From Taxillus chinensis (Eukaryota > Streptophyta > Magnoliopsida > Santalales > Loranthaceae), in NCBI GenBank assembly GCA_023512835.1, contig CM042092.1, positions 44,100,258 through 44,164,257 of the forward strand: a stretch of DNA of 64,000 bases. The letters run 5' to 3'. Positions 1-13,200 of the stretch are shown here, one piece after another. A program made the position numbers and the translations under genes. How positions within the stretch are numbered: position 1 is the first letter of the stretch; the number at the start of each line of letters is the position of its first letter. The notes under the pieces were generated by a model. That model had not been told where the DNA came from. It ran no database searches and saw nothing but the letters and a program-made list of their open reading frames with translations.

Positions 1-1000
1 TACAATTGGTAACATTGTCTGTGACTAATTGAATGACGTTGTCCTTACCTATCTCAATCACTTTATTGTCAAACAATTTAGCTAACATATTTGCATTTTG
101 TATTTCACCAGATGTATTCACTTAGCCTAAGAAAAATGTTTCCTTCAAAGAATTAACAAAAAAAGTTAATAAGATGTCTTCCTCTTTTGTTTGTCCATCC
201 ATTAGACATTAAAGTACAATCATATCTTTTCCAACAAACTTGGTGGGCAAACCTAATTTCATCAATGCATTTCATCTTTGATTTCAACAAAGGCTCTCTA
301 TAGTCATGAATCGATGGAGGTTTGAAACTAGGCCCATATTGGCCTACTGCTTCAATCAATACATGAAAACTCTTCACATTTAATGCATTAAAAGGTACAC
401 CATTTTCATAAGTCTACCTTGCAAAGTATGAATGAAGTTTATTCCTTTCTTACTTTGATCTTACTCGATTCTTTAATGTCGTTTGAGTAGATTTTTTACT
501 CATTTGTTCATCAATAACTTCTTTTGGAGTTCATCTTACATAAGCATCCTGGAACCTCTCACATCCTTTCCTTTTGAATGAATGTACTTTTTTTTTTCTT
601 TGGAATTGTCATAGAAGAACTTGATTGAAGGTTAACAGTTTCACTCTCACTTCTACTTCTAGTCATTTCAATTTCTTTTTATGAATCCTCTTGTTCACCA
701 AAATCATTCTCAGGCCTCTTTTTATCACTTTAGAAATTTTTGCAATCACCTTTGAGCATTTTGCTACATCACTGTATTCCTCACTCAAATGTTCTTTCGA
801 TCCTCTTAATTCCTTCTTTTGTATCTTTATCACAAAATTTACATTGAACCAAGTTTTTATCATTCAAATTAGGCTAATACCCATACTTCCAGCCAGAGTC
901 ATTAGATTTTGCCCTTATGCCTTGGATTTGATTTTGGATCATATGAAGATACAACAGTACTATCAATTCTATTATCGCCAACAATATTTTCATTAGCAGC
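1..1000 (-). pseudogene. hAT-superfamily transposase remnant (BED finger and DUF659 region), truncated by the window edge
   Basis: Read on the minus strand from about 870 downward, the translation first resembles a BED zinc-finger region, with HLSEEYSDVAKCSKV near 780. It then shows ENGVPFNALN near 400-380, GQYGPSFKPPS near 345-310, and a segment ending in SNGWTNKRGRHLINFF at about 210-155. Past a stop comes a stretch like KVIEIGKDNVIQLVTDN near 60-10. This order (BED finger, N-terminal linker, DUF659) is that of plant hAT transposases with a C-terminal dimerisation domain, which would lie before base 1. Stops and frameshifts between the blocks show it is dead. It sits upstream of the first visible peptidase exon, so it is probably in an intron of that gene. 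Terminal repeats were not identified. Confidence 0.72.
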
Positions 1001-1089
1001 CATTCCCTACAACCGTTATAGTATCACAAAAACAACAATATTGATGGATAGCATGCCTGATAATTACAGTGTCACAACCTGCAAATACT

Positions 1090-1481
1090 TAAATTAAATG
1101 GTATAAATTTAAATTATTTAATATTTTAACGCTTTACTTACTCAAGAAGTCAAGTTTGCTGCAAGGGTGCGAGAGAGAGGCAGAGCAATGATTGAAGATT
1201 TCCGCAAGGGTGCGAGAGAGAGGAAAGCGATCAGCGTGATGGTGACGGAGAAGGAGAGAGAAAGCAGTAGGGTGGCGATGGAAATTCGGGCAAGAGAGAG
1301 AGAAACTAGCGACACCAAGGAGAAATCCGAGAAGAACGGTATCGGAAAGGCTTCGTCACCTATGTAGTGCCTAGATGATGCTTTGAAAACTATGGTTTAG
1401 ATAGTGACTTTTCAAAATGGCATGACTTTGACACATGGATGTTCTTTTTGATTAATTAATTTTACATATTAGATAGCAACT
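1090..1481. other. Non-coding stretch with a purine-rich duplicated 20-mer
   Basis: The 20-mer GCAAGGGTGCGAGAGAGAGG occurs at 1161-1180 and again at 1204-1223, a 43-base period. The surrounding sequence is rich in GAGA and gives an open frame of 66 codons made mostly of Arg, Glu and Lys. I read this as low-complexity sequence, not a gene. Confidence 0.4.
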
Positions 1482-2329
1482 AGTGTAGTCAAAAGTGCTT
1501 GTCCTAGCGCTTAAGCGCAATGCTAGGGAGGTCCGTTGCCGGAGAGGGCGCAAAGCGCAACACCTTTAGTGAAGCGCATGCCTTGCTATGCTTTGTGCAC
1601 CTTTTGTTAACGCGAGAAGCACGCCCCTCGCTCGCTTACGCCATGTGACATAGATGACACACGATTTGTCCCTCCATCGACACGATCTTTGCTCGACCTT
1701 GACGACGACTACCTCTGCGATGACGATGACGGCGGAAGATCTCTGCGACAACGACCTTGACCTCTGCTATGACGATGACAACTTCGATAGGCAATCTAGA
1801 CGACAATGACGTAAGACCTCAACGACAATGACGACCTCGGCGATGATGTCCTCTTCCTCTATTGATGCAACTTCTTCCGTCATCGAGGTCGTCTTTATCG
1901 TTGGATTATTTCGTTAAGTCGTGATCAATTAAGTTTGATTCTTATTTGACTATTTGAGGCAAATGATTTTTATAGAAAATCACATGCTTGACTTTACATG
2001 GTTCTAGATGACCAACCTACCACGACCCAATATATAGTTATTATTAAATAATAAAATTATTTAAGTTTAATCCATAAGGTAAAATATAGTTATATTAAAT
2101 AATAAAAGTATTCAAACTTAGTTCGAAAGATAAGATATAGTTATATTAAATAATAAAATATAGTTATATTATTTATTTTCAAGCTTTCAACGATTCAGTA
2201 TATATTAATATATCTTATTTAATTATTAAATAATATATATTTCTTCTATGTTTCGTTTTTTTGCGTTTTATGCTTAAAGCGACAAGATACCTTGTGCGCC
2301 TAACACTTTTGACTACCTTGATAGTAACT
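1472..2329. mobile_element. Non-autonomous Mutator-like element with 10-bp target duplication
   Basis: The element proper is 1482-2319 (838 bp). GTAGTCAAAAGTG at 1485-1497 is matched exactly in inverse orientation at 2304-2316. The flanks GATAGCAACT (1472-1481) and GATAGTAACT (2320-2329) form a direct repeat of 10 bases with one mismatch, the length expected of a Mutator-type insertion (9-11 bp). The ends carry the palindromic AGCGCTTAAGCGC-like words seen in many plant elements of this kind. The interior has a GC-richer part with repeated GACGATGAC words and an AT-rich part with repeated TTATATTAAATAATAAAA. There is no transposase reading frame, so it would have to be mobilised in trans. Confidence 0.65.
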
Positions 2330-4087
2330 TTTTAAAATTATGAAGATAAAATAAATAATTTATATCAAGTTAATGTTTTAATATTTTCCATTATATATGC
2401 TTCTAATAAAGATGAATATATTATAAATGTGACATTTGATTAAAATATTTCAATAATTATGGATATATTGAAATAGAATTTATTTGAGATAAATCAAACC
2501 AATATGCTTTAATCTCAATAATGTGAGGTCGACTATATGAACCAATAAAGAAACAAAACTTATATTTGATCTAAAACACAGATTTTTCTCTTTCAAATAT
2601 TCTTATCAATCACTATTTTTTCTTTCAAATCTAGCAATTTTAAATTGTTTTGTTATCATCTCCATCTAAGTTATTTTTTATTTTTTCTTTAAATTTTATC
2701 CCATTCAATATCAATCTTTTTCACCCTTCAAATAGGTGCAATATCAATCTTCTCTAGAATTTATGTGGCAATAAAATACAAAAGAATCAAGTAAATAATT
2801 TATTGTTTAAGTAATCATTTGGAGGAAGGGACTTTTACTTTCTGTGGTGGGGCTCAAACCAGAAAAAAGGAGATGGAATAAATGATTTTATTAATTAATA
2901 AACTTAGGGGTATTTTGTGGCTTTTGCTTTTATTGTTGTATTTCAAACCACTTATTATATAATAAAGATAAAATAGAAATTAATAATATGATATGTACAA
3001 ATAACTTTAAATTTTGAAAATGGGCTAAGAAATCTAGAATAAGAAAATTGCATGATCCCTTTTTTACTCTAAAGTCCCATGCTAAAATTAAATAAATGAA
3101 ATATTATTAAATAATTAAAAAATGAAATTTATATAAAAAACGTGATGTTTGAAAAAATAACATCACACTGCAAAATATGGCTTTATCTATTTTCAAAGGC
3201 TGCAATTTCCTGATTTTCTTGACTTCAAACAGAGAATCTTACATTGTCAAAGATCGTGAAAATTAGCTAGTCATCACATATTCTCATTTCTCATATTTCC
3301 GCATGTGGTTGGATAATTAAAACAATCTTTCAAAATATGAATTTTATTAGACTACCCTAAAAAGTTGCCTAGGTGGACTACCTAGGATAGCTTTTCCTAT
3401 ATATATATTTACAGTACAGACACAAATATGCATGTATGGAGGTAGAAATATTGTAATTTCTGAGTTCTTTGGAACAGATTGTGGAGAAAAATTTAAAAGC
3501 AGCAAACAAGAGTGCATGCCATCTATTCCTTGTATTGTTTAATGAAATATTTGGATGGATATATAACTGTTTATTTTCTATATTAACGAATCGTTTATTT
3601 TATTCTAGAAATAACTTACACTGAGAATTATATTTAAACAACTCTAGATGTCTAAAGCCATGGATTATGTATTACTTATTGTAAATGAGCCCATTGGCAG
3701 ATTAAAAATTTAATCAATTGGGGCATGAGATTTTTCAACCTTCTATGCTTGTGTGCCTGGTTTTGAATGCAACCACGCAAGTTTGAGGTAGATCTGATAC
3801 CCAGAAACAAGTGATTAGGATAACATAGATCTCTGCTTTGTTTTGGCCAACCCAGAAACAAGTGATGAGAATAACATAAAGCTCAAGCTATTCTGTTGTG
3901 CAATGAATCAAGTGATGAGGAAAGGGAAAGGAAAAATGGTCTGTAGATCTAAAACACGGTGTTAGTGTATCTTGAATAACCTTCCAAACAGAAGGTTTAA
4001 TTTTAAACGAAACAGAATAGCACGCATCTTTTTATTTTATTTATTTTATTTTTTAAAGATACTAATTATAAAATCATTGTTTTCCAG
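2330..4087 (+). other. AT-rich intron sequence upstream of window exon 1
   Basis: No coding block, RNA gene or clear repeat was seen. I searched here for the preceding peptidase exon, which should encode the conserved stretch ending in a Gly-His just before Glu-Gly-Lys-Gly-Ser, and did not find it. The gene's earlier exons therefore lie outside the window. The stretch ends in a pyrimidine-rich tract and the acceptor CAG at 4085-4087. Confidence 0.5.
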
Positions 4088-4236
4088 AGGGGAAAGGGAG
4101 CTTACATTTCTTCTTCAAAGCTAGAGGATGGGCAACTTCAATATCTGCTGGTGTAGGAGATGAAGGAATGCATCGGTCTTCTATGGCTTATATCTTTGGC
4201 ATTTCTATACATCTCACTGACTCTGGCTTGGAGAAG
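4088..4236 (+). CDS. Nardilysin-like gene, window exon 1
   Basis: The exon enters after CAG at 4085-4087. Its first two bases complete a Glu codon begun in the previous exon, which is outside the window. It reads (E)[17 protein letters not shown], then [16 protein letters not shown] and [14 protein letters not shown], and leaves at GAGAAG/GTAG. It corresponds to the stretch after the catalytic domain in plant nardilysin. Confidence 0.92.
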
Positions 4237-7200
4237 GTAGCTTTTCTATCTTTTGCCTTTTTTTGGTGAAAGTGGGACTTCTTTCTTAAATGAATCAATA
4301 TTGGGAAAGATTTAAGTTCATATTGTTGTTTGTTGTCATCATTTTTTTGGGTTATTTGATTCACTTACGTCAGTTTTTTTTGTTTGCAAGCCTATTTTTG
4401 TTCCTTGTAGGCGTGAATATAATTTAGGCCACCATTTTCACAAACCTTACTAATATTGTTTGGAGTCTTTAGATAATGGAAAACATAATGGTGGAAATGA
4501 AATTCACTCAACCTTAGTCGTTTCGCCAATCAACTAATATATATTAATTTAAGTGGAAGGTTTGGCATTTGTTAGACAGGCAATGGAAGACGGATTGGGA
4601 ATAACTGACCAAGGGATGTTCAACTGTTCCAGCTATATGAGACTCAGACCTATCTTCTAAGTTAGTTATTGGTAATGCACAATGGAGAACATAAAGAAGT
4701 TCCATTATGGTTGCCCCTTGAGTGGTTATTGGCTCCATAGTTACAAGCAATGGCTCATATATAGGGTGAACTAGTGGCTGTTGTAGCAGGAGCAGAAGAT
4801 GCTACTTTCTCGCTACCTAGTAAATATTAGTAATTAATTCAACTTCCTCTTTATTTGACTGACTTTATGGCAAATTTGTCATTGTAGATCCACAAGAACC
4901 ATATGTGCAAATAGATTATGGTGCTTTCTATCATATGTTAACTTTTCACTTATTCATTCTTTTCGTTTTTAGCATATGAATTTCTCAGCCTACCTTCCTG
5001 ATTGAGGTTTTTCGCAATGATGATGGTTTTTCAGGTTTATGAGATCATTGGTTTTGTTTATCAATACTTGAAGTTATTGCATCAAGTCTCTCCCCAGGAA
5101 TGGATATATAGGGAGCTTAAAGACATCGCAAATATGGAATTCAGATTTGCTGAGCAACAACCTCAGGATGATTATGCTGCTGAGCTTGCAGGTTATTTAT
5201 AGTAGGCTTTCTCTCATGCTTGTTAAGATCACAGATCATAGTTTTAAATAATGGCTGTCATGCTACGTTACAGCCATTATTATGTAGCACAAAATGAGAC
5301 CTTTGTACCATTAGAGCCGGGATTGAAAGGGAAGGAAAGTAGCCGTTGTCAGTGGTATTTGCAGCAATGCTGGCATCAAGGCCACACTATTCAGCAGTCC
5401 GTTGCCAGTAGGTGTTCAAGGACCCAATAGATGGCAGAGATGAAACAGATAATTGAAGGATTTATTTTACTCTCCAAAACTATTTTTTAATTCAAAAAAG
5501 AACAGGGAGGATTTTCATTGTATTTTTAAAATTTATTCTTAAATTTAAAAGGGATAAGGGGAAAGATATTGGGGGACAACTACTAATTTGAGGAGCACAA
5601 TAAATGGACTATTCTCTTTCCTCTCTATTGAGCATTTTTGGAAAGCAATGGACCTGCCTCCATAGAATTGGGTGAGGCGAAATGGTTGGGATTGTGCATT
5701 CTCAAAGTAATGGCTGGAGCCTTCTCCCATAGGAACCAAGGATGCCCAAAGGCCCAAAAATTCTTCTTTATGTGGATAGTTTACTTATTGGGCAAGGAAA
5801 CGTTTGAATGTTACATCCCTTGAGTCTCTCTGGCCCTTGGAAGGTTGTGCTATAGATTTTTGCCTGTAAGGACACAACTGTCAATTAATCTTCATCCAAC
5901 GGGTGGCAATGATGTGGTTGTTTCCAAGTCTTGAAGTAGTTATTCAAAATATGGATGGCTGCTGTTGAGTTTCGAAGAGGTTGAGGTTGACTGGGACAAG
6001 CCGCTCCTACTAGATCTTTAAGTTTCCAAGTCATGACAATATGGACATTCTAGGGAACTTTGTGATGGCTGATGCCTTGATTTCCTGACCCAGGCTAACA
6101 AAGGTATGATATGCTGAGGTCACCAACAAATGTGCTATCGAAAGGTTGGATGTCCTCTTGTTTACAGCTTGATTTGTCCTTTGCTCAAGCAGTGGCAACA
6201 TTGGAGCCATTCCTCATAGATGGTTTGTGCAAGGTCCCGTTGGAGGAGTTGAGCCCTTGACTGGATTTGTGACTGTAGTTAACAACCATATCTAAAGCTC
6301 TTTTTTTGGGAAGTTTGATAGGCCTTTAAGTGATTTTGGGGCCCCAAGAAAGTGGGTGGAAGACAGTTGGTTCCTTGGAGTTTCAATTCATGATGTAATA
6401 CCATATTCTATCATTCTTTTGAGGAGGCCACTACCTCTTCTATGAGTGGACTTTGATTTGGCATAGTTGGTGTCTTTCTTAGATCCTTCATTGGAGAGGT
6501 GTTACATCATGTGTCATGGATTTCTTTTCACTCCAAAAGTAAGGAGTTGCTCTAGACTCTAGACTGTTGGTGATTGTTGTACTCGCTTTACTCTGATTAC
6601 TCGGATGTTCTTGGATCCTTTCTTCTGGATGTTAGATGCACAATGGACCCTTGCCTTCTCTTTGGACTCATAATGGGGTGGACTATTTTGGGTGATTATT
6701 CACAATCAGAAGGTAGGAAATATGGGGCCACGTATGCCATACAAGTTCTCTAATCACGGTAGACAATGGTTTATGTGAAAGACTTGAAGGAGCGTTACTA
6801 TACAAGTTCCTTTGTTCAGTATGTTAGTTGCTTGACTTGTGGGTATCTAGGCATGCTTATAACACCATTATATCTATCTTCTCTTTGATGAAATGCTTAT
6901 CCACGTCCACATGCTTTGTCCTGTCGTGTAGAACTGGATTGTGAGCAATAGAGATTGTAGCTTTGTTGCCACAATAGACTTCAGGCATTGGCATAGGAAC
7001 AATCAATTCATATAGGAGTCTTAATCCATAAGATTTCACAGAATCCATGAGCAACTGAATGTTTAGCTTCAGTGCTACTCCTTGCGACAAGTTTTTTTTC
7101 TTGCTGCCCCAAGTAACTAGATTTCGTCTACGAAAGTGTAGTAGCCTGATATCTTCTATCACTTATATCACCTGCACCACTCTAGGTGATTTCATGAATT

Positions 7201-10200
7201 GGCTTATTACACTTGCAACAAAAGCTATATCAACTCTTCTATGCGCCAAGTAGATCAATCTCTCGACTAATCGTTGGTAACATTCACCATCCACTACTTC
7301 ATTTGCTTCTGCTACTTTTAACATCACTTTAGGTTCATTTGGAGTCTCTGCAACTTTAAAGCAGGCCATTCCGGCCACTTTAAGCAAGTCAAGAATGTAT
7401 TTGCGTTGGTTTCTTGATGATCATTCCCATTACAATTATTTCATCTATGTATACGATTAGGATAACCCTTTTTTTCCTTTGGCAGGGAGTTTGAAGGCTC
7501 CTTGATTTCGTGAAAAACAACTTGTATTCAGACAACATTACTAAATTGTTTAAACCAAGCTCTAGGTGATTGTTTTAGTCCATATAGGGCCTTTTACAGT
7601 TTACACACTATGCCTATCCTGAAACTCTAAATCCAGCTAGCAGGTTCATGTTGACATCTAAATCTCCATTGAAAAATGCATTTTTAATATCAAGCTGATG
7701 GAATGGCCAATTGGAAATAGTTGCAAGATAGGGAAGTATTTGGATAGAGTTAATCTTGGCATCCGGAGCATGTCTCTTGGTAATCTATACCATGAATTTG
7801 GGTAATTTTTTTTTGCTATAGTTTAGCTTTGTATCTATCCACTGTCCTATCTAAAGACCCATTTGCACACGACTGTCTTTATCTTTGGGTAAATTATGAT
7901 GCTCCTCATATTATTCTTCTCGAGAGCATTAATTTTTTCCATCACAGTTAATCTCCAATTCAGATCGCTTAATGCTTCCTCCTGAATATTCGTTGGAACA
8001 AGTAGATCAGAATATTTTGCTAATTCAGAATATTTTCCTAGACACAGCTCTACGAGTATTTGATACTTTTTTATCTGAGGAATATTTTGCTATAGGATGT
8101 GTTGTGCATGTTGAGGTTCCTTTTGTTAAAATAATAAGGAGTTCAAGAATAGAAGAAACATTTTTCAAATCAGAAGCAATAAAAGATGATGGAAGATTAC
8201 TCTCAGGTGTAGGGCCATTATTCAGAAAATCAGATTGAATTGTTGCTGGGGGCATAACTGAGGGCAAATCAGATTGAATTGTTGCTGAGGGCATAACTGG
8301 GACATAAACTTGAAGCTCATGTTAAGAATCATGATCTGTTCGTAGTACTTCTCCCCCTGATAAAGTTCCACCTGGTAATTTTTGAGTAGTTTTACCGTCA
8401 CTAGTTTCCATATTTTCAATCATTGTTTCCATATAGTTTTTATCTGAATTTATTAAAGAAATAGACACCTTTGGAATAGGTAAAATTTCTCCCTCTTAAG
8501 AAATTTTTTGTTAAAGTTGGGTTGATGTTCAACAAAACTTGCATCCTTGCTTTCGATTTTTTTTCATAATAGGATTAAAACATTTGTACCCATTTTTATT
8601 TGATGTATATCCAACAAACACATTTCGTTATAGGATCTAGTTTTGATTTAAAAATGTTTGTTATAACCACATACCAAATCCAACCGAACATTATTAGAGG
8701 AAGATCTGTGATCATTTCACATGTGGATAAACTCTCCAAGAAATTGTAAAGGTGTTGAAAGTAAACCGTGGTCCAATGGTAAAGGGGCATGCCTTGTACT
8801 TAGGAGGTCTTGTGATCGATTCTATTTATCACTGGACTAAGTTGTTCACCCCAGGCGTGTCAGCATGTGTATTACTGCATGGTGGTGCAAACCTTTTAGG
8901 TTGAAATTTAATAATTTTCATATCTTGAGAATCCAAAAATGACTCATGTGCGGCACACGTGCAATGTCAAGGGAGTCGAAGCAAACCAACGGTGTTCCTT
9001 TGCGTAAGAGGTTCGGGGCAAATGGCTGTAGTTGTTGTAGCTCCTCTCGCCTTGTTGTTGAGTTTGTGGAGGGGGCGGGGGCAGTAGGCGTAGCCCATCC
9101 GTTGAAGAGTGAGTCCAGTCTGTTGGGTTGTGGATGGGTGCTCCTAAGGTAGGGGATGTGGCTGTTTTTAATGTTGCCACTTCTAATGGTGGTCAACTAG
9201 CTCATTGGGGGACCCTAGATTGGCTGTGCCAATTTTGGGGGCGGTTGCTGTTCTTTTTCGGATGCAGGGGAGGATGGTATTAAGTCTGCTGGTGCGTTGG
9301 TGGCATTGCAAGGGGAGGATCAGTTGGCTGGCAATGCCATTGATGTTCAACCTTTGGCAGCTGTTGGTCTGCATGTAGATGCACTCTATGGGTAGACTTG
9401 TAGCGTTACTGCCTCAAGTTACTCATCAGAGTGTGTATTATGGAGACATAAAGTCATTGAATTATGAGGGTTTTGAACACGTTATCACTGCCTTATTGTG
9501 GGATATTGAACTTTATGAGCTAACGAGTGCCTTGATAGTCTAGTTAAAGTAACTCTCTCGAGTGTTTTGTGGAAGATGGATTTTAAGAAGGCTTATGATC
9601 ATGTTCATTGGGGTTTTTTTATTTATGTTTTACATCACTATGGGTTCTCGGCTAAGTAGAGGAGGTGGATTTCTTTTTGTATCTCCACGGCTCGTTTTAG
9701 GTTCTTGTCAATGGTAGTCCTTGTGGGTTCTTCTCGAGTTCCTGGGAGCTTAGGTAAGGGCTCAATGGCAGCCCTTGTGGGTTAATTTGGCTTTAGTTGG
9801 TGTTATGCCCCATCTGTGGGATATAATCGACATTTTAAGGTATGAGACTTCGCATTTGCTCCTCTTATATTTGGGTCTTCCTTTGGGAGCCAAGTTAAGT
9901 CTACCACTATTTAGAATCTGATTACCGAAAAGATGGAGTGTCGTTTGACTGGGTGGTAGCGTGTTTACCTCAAGGGCAATCGACTCACTTTGGTTAGGAG
10001 CACCCTTTTTAACTTGCATGTGTACTACCTTTCTCTCTTCCCTATTCTCATGACTGTGGCTTCTCAACTGAAGCATATCCAAATGAATTTCATTTGGGCT
10101 TCTGAAGTGGATGTGCCTAAAATTCATTTGATTAAATGGGATAGAGTGCATAACCCTCTTTCTCATGGATGGTTGGCCATTAGGAAGTAAATGGTTATGG

Positions 10201-13200
10201 CGGTTTGGAGTGTAGCAGTGGGCTTGTGGTGGAAGGTGATTGCAGTGAAGTGTAAGCTTCCGGTGGGGGTTGGATCTCAATGATGTCTCGTGGAACTCAT
10301 GGCATGCGGTTATGGAAATCCATCCGCTCATGGTGGGCCTCTTTCTCTTGTTTTGTAGTATTTGAGTTGTAGGATGGTTCTTCCATTCACTTTTTTCACC
10401 AATTCATCCATTTGGTGGTTTGTTGAGCTATCTCTCATTGCATTATTTGGAGTATTTGGTGAGAGCGGAATGTGACAATGAGGGTGATAATGATATTTTT
10501 TTTTGATGAGAATGATGTTTACATATATTCTAAGCATTGAAAATTAAAGCTTAATTTGGTAATGTGTTTTTAGAAAAAAATGATTTTAGCTATGCTTTTA
10601 AAATAAGCAAGTGAGTGTTTGGTAAAATATAATTTTAAAAGTGTTTTAAATTTTAAAAGTATGTGATAAATGTTTGATAAATTAAAAATGAATGTGTTGT
10701 GAATATTTAAAACACAAAATAATTTTTAAAAAACATTAAGAAATATTTTGTGGTATGAAATAATAATATTGGTATTTTAGATTTTTCAAATTACTTCCTG
10801 AAAAATAACTTACAAAAATATTTTTTTTATAAGCAATTTTTTAAAGTTTAACAAATACCTTTTGCTATTTCTGCTTATAAAATAAGTAGAAGCATTTTTC
10901 TAATAGGAATGCAAAATGACCAAGTTTAAAACTTAATTATTTTAAATTTTAAGGCTTTAAAGTTTTAAGTTCTAGTAATTTCACATTTGAATAGTTTGCT
11001 ATAACCGAGTATTCATTTATTTATATTTAAATTGATTTGTTTATTTGTTTATTATATTTTAGATTTTTTTATAAAAATGTGTGCCTCTCTTCTCTCATGG
11101 TTGAGTGTTTTTTTTTTTTTTTTTTTTTTCTGTCTTGTGCCTACATGATATGCATCCTTTGCTCCTTTAGTGTGTCTTGTGCCTTAAATAACTATTAGTG
11201 AGGCTGCAATCTATGGGTGGGTGGGTTGATTCTTATCAATTGTTTCAATTGTATAGAGTACTTAGATCACCGGGCAAATAGCCAACCTTAGTGAAAATAA
11301 AACTTTCTACATTTTGCTTCTTGTAAATATTGTCTTTTCCTCGTGTTGTGCTTTCTAAAGAGTTTTATCATCCTTTATTATTGTTTTCATTAAATGATTT
11401 TCAGTTCTCTCCTAACTAGAGTCTATAATTTTTTGTTGCAGAGAATTTGCTATTTTATCCTGCAGAACATGTTATTTATGGGGACTATGCATATGAAGTG
11501 TGGGATGAGGAAATGATCATGTATATTTTGGGTTTCTTTACACCAGAAAATATGAGAGTGGATGTACTATCGAAGTCCTTTAGCATTTCAAATCGTAAGT
11601 ATAACCCATCGTTAACCTTGTCAAAAATCATATCATTTCCTTCTGCCCTCCTTTACATGTTAAATATAGGCAACATATATTGGTGGATAAGAAGTTGGGG
11701 ATTCATGCTGATATTATTTTTTGATTTCATGTAACAAGTTGTGGCTACAAATTATATTGGGATTTATGCATTAATTTGTTTCTGTGCATTAAATATAAAT
11801 GCTGAAAAGTGTTGGTAAACTGTTATTGCATGAACTACAAAACTTTTGTCCTAGCAAATTAAAAGGGCACAAGTTTTACCTTCCTATGTATTAGGGTTAT
11901 TGTATTCTATTTCATTTTATTTTCAGATTTCCAATGCGAACCATGGTTTGGGTCACGGTATATTGAAGAAGATATTCCTCCTTCTTTGATGGAGAAATGG
12001 AGATATCCTCTTGAGATTGATGTGTCCTTGCATCTACCATCAAAAAATGAGTTTATTCCACAAGATTTTTCTCTTCGTGGCAATTATGCATCCAACGGTC
12101 TTATAAGTGCAGTTTTCCCAAGCTGTATTATTGAAGAGCCATTGCTTAAGTTCTGGTACAAGCTTGACAGTGCTTTCAAAAGTCCTCGTGCAAACACATA
12201 CTTCCGGATCACTCTGAAGGGCGCTTATGATAATGTGAAGAGTTGCCTTTTAACTGAATTATTTATTAACCTTCTTAAAGATGAATTGAATGAGATTGTT
12301 TATCAGGTAGTGTCTCGTCATTAAGTAAACATGGTTTCATTGTTCATCTAGATGCGATGTGTTGTTTTTTGTACTATTTCCTTGGGAGCAATGAGATGCA
12401 ATTTGTTATGTAAATCTAATTTGCTGAAGGCTATTTAAGCTTAGAAGTTTTAGTTATATCCTGATTCAATGTTTAAACTGTTTATTTATTATTATTCCCA
12501 ACAAATTGTTGAAATAGGCTTTTGTAATTTCAAATTTTCATTATTTCATGCTTGCCTTGTCACGTCCCGAATTTTGAATCCAAGAAATTCGATTATTAAT
12601 TGCCCATGCATATACCTAAATGGACAAGGGGTTGGTGATAACAAATTAGTAATTGCTAGTTGGTGATAACAGTTAAAGAGACTTTAGCACAAATGCTGTC
12701 TTCACTTATACAAACCATACATGTACACATAAGTCAAATAAGAATCTTATTTCATTTCAATTTAATTGATATACTATTCATCCCCACTCAGGATTACAAT
12801 ATATTTCATACAAGGCCTCCATCTTGGTCTATAGGCACCTAAAAGACAAGACAAATATTACACGGGACATGAACAATTACAACTCAGTAGGAATTTTGTC
12901 TTTCCAGTCCATCTCAACTCTTAAATTCTATATGCAAGATGTAAGCATGCGCTCTTTCAGTGTCCTCTAAAAACAAATAACTCATCAAAACATAACTCGT
13001 ACCACCCAGTTTAGCTCATCAATGTAAATCGTACAATCTAGTCGACCCTCCTAGGCTCATTCTCGACCTCGCAAGTCCTATCAATTATGGCCTTGCAAGA
13101 ACTTTAACCTCACAGACACCACATTAGCCTCACAAGTTCTCATTTTCAGCCCTTCAGGGCTTTCAGTTCTAGCCTCGCTTCCAAACAAGTCAGCACCTCG

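Noticed and set aside
1167..1367. Open frame of 66 codons rich in Arg, Glu and Lys
   Set aside because: It comes from a GAGA-rich duplicated low-complexity stretch, with no homology I can recognise.
8757..8830. tRNA gene
   Set aside because: It has A- and B-box-like words but no closable acceptor, D or anticodon stems, and a SINE-type body follows.
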